Source: Akkermansia muciniphila (GTDB lineage: Bacteria; Verrucomicrobiota; Verrucomicrobiia; Verrucomicrobiales; V1-33). Taken from it: DNA of 64,000 bases. Both the position numbers and the translations under genes were made by a program. Below the pieces are notes generated by a model that was given only the letters and a program-made list of their open reading frames with translations, did not search any database and was not told the DNA's origin. The stretch is from assembly GCA_943333275.1 (NCBI GenBank), contig CALQSQ010000005.1, forward strand, positions 19,376-83,375, given 5' to 3'. This document shows positions 63,026 through 64,000 of this stretch, in pieces. How positions within the stretch are numbered: position 1 is the stretch's first letter; each line of letters starts with the position of its first letter.

Positions 63026-64000
63026 TCAGAGGGTGGTTTTTGGCACAACATTTTGCACGATTTTTGGTGCGCTGGGCAGGTCCAGGCCGAGGCGGTGGAG
63101 GAGTTCGGCGACCATGCGATCAGGCAGGGCTACGACGCGCAGGTGCAGATCGGTGGGACGCTCCTGGCCTTCGGTTTTGACGGGCAGGACTACGTCCATG
63201 CTGCGCACGGGGGCCACTTCCTTGAGCAGTTCCCGGGCGCAGTTGCCGAGGTCTTTGCCGCGCATCCACATCCCAAGGGTGCGCGACAGCGTGAGGGTCA
63301 GGAAGCACACGAGGATGTGAGCCTCGACGCGTTGTTCTTTCTGATGGAAGACGGGGCGCAGGTGCAGGTCGCTTGTGCAGCCGAACGGAGTGAGTCAGCT
63401 GCGACGAAGAAGCACCCGAAGGGCGAGCGGGAGGGGCGGCGGGAGCGAGTCAAATTTTAAAACATTCTTCGGCCTGGGTCAGGTGGATATACCAGCGCCA
63501 GAGTTGGGCGGGGTCCTGCTCGGTGCAATTGTTGCGCAGTAAATAGGCTCCATGGGCCAGTTCGGCCCAGCTCTGGCGTTCGCTTTTTTCGACGATGCTC
63601 AAGCCGCAGGCGCGGCCTTCTCCATCGCGTTGCACGGTGACTTCGATGAGTCGCTCGGCACCAGGGTATCGGCCCAGCCGGCGGCCGATGCGACGCTCAA
63701 TGTGGCCCACGTCTTTGGCGGGCCATTTGCGCAGGCCTGCGTCGGTCTTCTGCAACTGCGTCATGAGGCGCTGGCGCTGCTGCTCGAGCATGGCGGCTTC
63801 TTTTTGCCGGCGCTCGCTGGAGCGGCAGAGCACGTATTGCTCGCGGCTCTCGCCGTCGGGATGCTCGACGAGTTTGACTTCGACGCCGGGCTGCACTTCG
63901 GCCCAGTCGCTTTGGTCCAGCAGTTGGGCTTCAAAGCGGCGCATCTGTTGCTTGGGCGTGCCGACGATGCAGCGGGCCTGGCGCTCGCGCAGGAAGTCGA
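63026..64000 (-). pseudogene. IS1634-like transposase, disrupted by a small insertion
   Basis: The frame enters from the right edge (DFLRERQARCIVGTPKQQMRRFEAQLLDQSDW). It contains EQYVLCRSSERRQKEAAML, KDVGHIERRIGRRLGRYP, SWAELAHGAYLLRNN and LWRWYIHLTQAEECFK, then meets a TGA at 63450. The rest of the transposase resumes in another frame near SDLHLRPVFHQKEQRVEAHILVCFLTLTL and ends at 63026 with KIVQNVVPKTTL. Family members read straight from QAExxF to KSDL, so the interruption is an insertion of about 77 bp. The transposase is therefore inactive unless rescued by a rare frameshift. Confidence 0.85.
63376..63452. repeat. About 77-bp GC-rich insertion within the transposase gene
   Basis: The segment interrupts conserved transposase codons. 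It is bounded internally by near-identical 11-mers GGAGTGAGTCA (63387-63397) and GGAGCGAGTCA (63442-63452) and is otherwise GC-rich with GGGCG/GGCGG runs. It may be a small REP- or MITE-like element; its length is estimated from where transposase similarity stops and resumes. Confidence 0.6.

Larger units (their letters stand above)
62970..64000 (-). mobile_element. IS1634-like insertion sequence remnant, cut by the window edge
   Basis: The region from just after mobA to the right edge is an IS4-superfamily (IS1634-like) element whose transposase runs leftward. The exact left terminus is unclear; the terminal sequence is probably within 62970-63025. The far end lies outside the window, so terminal inverted repeats and target duplications cannot be checked. 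Confidence 0.65.

Overview
The window looks like a chromosomal segment of a Verrucomicrobia or related PVC-group bacterium. The evidence is indirect but consistent. It carries very large secreted proteins built from CotH kinase, lamin-tail, chitobiase C-terminal, PA14, FG-GAP and RCC1 modules. It has a DUF1592/DUF1552 (planctomycete-cytochrome type) gene pair, a eukaryote-type glycogen branching enzyme, a signal-peptide aldose epimerase, and few Shine-Dalgarno sequences. No rRNA, tRNA or CRISPR array was recognised.

Layout. 1-4902 (-) is the 5' part of a giant secreted protein with two heme c motifs, FG-GAP repeats, an ASPIC/UnbV domain, Ig-like domains and PA14. It leaves the window at the left edge. 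5306-7635 (+) holds UDP-galactopyranose mutase coupled to a GT4 glycosyltransferase. 7759-17981 (+) holds two tandem paralogous CotH giants, followed by RecQ and a lipoprotein-type aldose 1-epimerase. 21650-24974 (+) is a translationally coupled chain: SH3-like repeat protein, L,D-transpeptidase-like protein and a short UvrC. A secreted gluzincin-like protein follows. 26251-30571 (-) is the DUF1592/DUF1552 pair.

30860-33960 is the accessory region. A nine-copy, exactly 21-bp-phased repeat lies directly in front of a small winged-helix gene. It is followed by a leftward run of small hypothetical genes, each preceded by a palindromic element with RYYYAAC/GTTRRRY-like boxes. The run resembles an integron cassette array without a visible integrase. 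33961-36510 (-) holds two oligopeptide-type ABC ATPases with a Uma2-type nuclease gene between them.

36640-45873 holds glycogen branching enzyme, an AsmA-like protein (-), an MBL-fold hydrolase, a DUF47 protein, and atpA-atpG alone. The atpA-atpG pair sits behind a perfect Rex-type operator and a plausible promoter. 46005-49805 is a third CotH giant. 49820-52510 (-) is a compact folA-msrB-folP-GT2 operon. 52684-56307 (+) is a duplicated RCC1 repeat protein. 56379-60704 (+) is an AttEFGH-like export module: ATPase, FtsX-like permease and secreted lipocalin-like protein. pgi and mobA follow. The right edge holds a broken IS1634-like transposase that carries a roughly 77-bp insertion.

The strongest candidates for new biology are the 21-bp array with its adjacent winged-helix gene, the cassette-like array, the homopolymeric C tracts that break the apparent start frames of two genes, and the split ATP synthase pair under a Rex operator.
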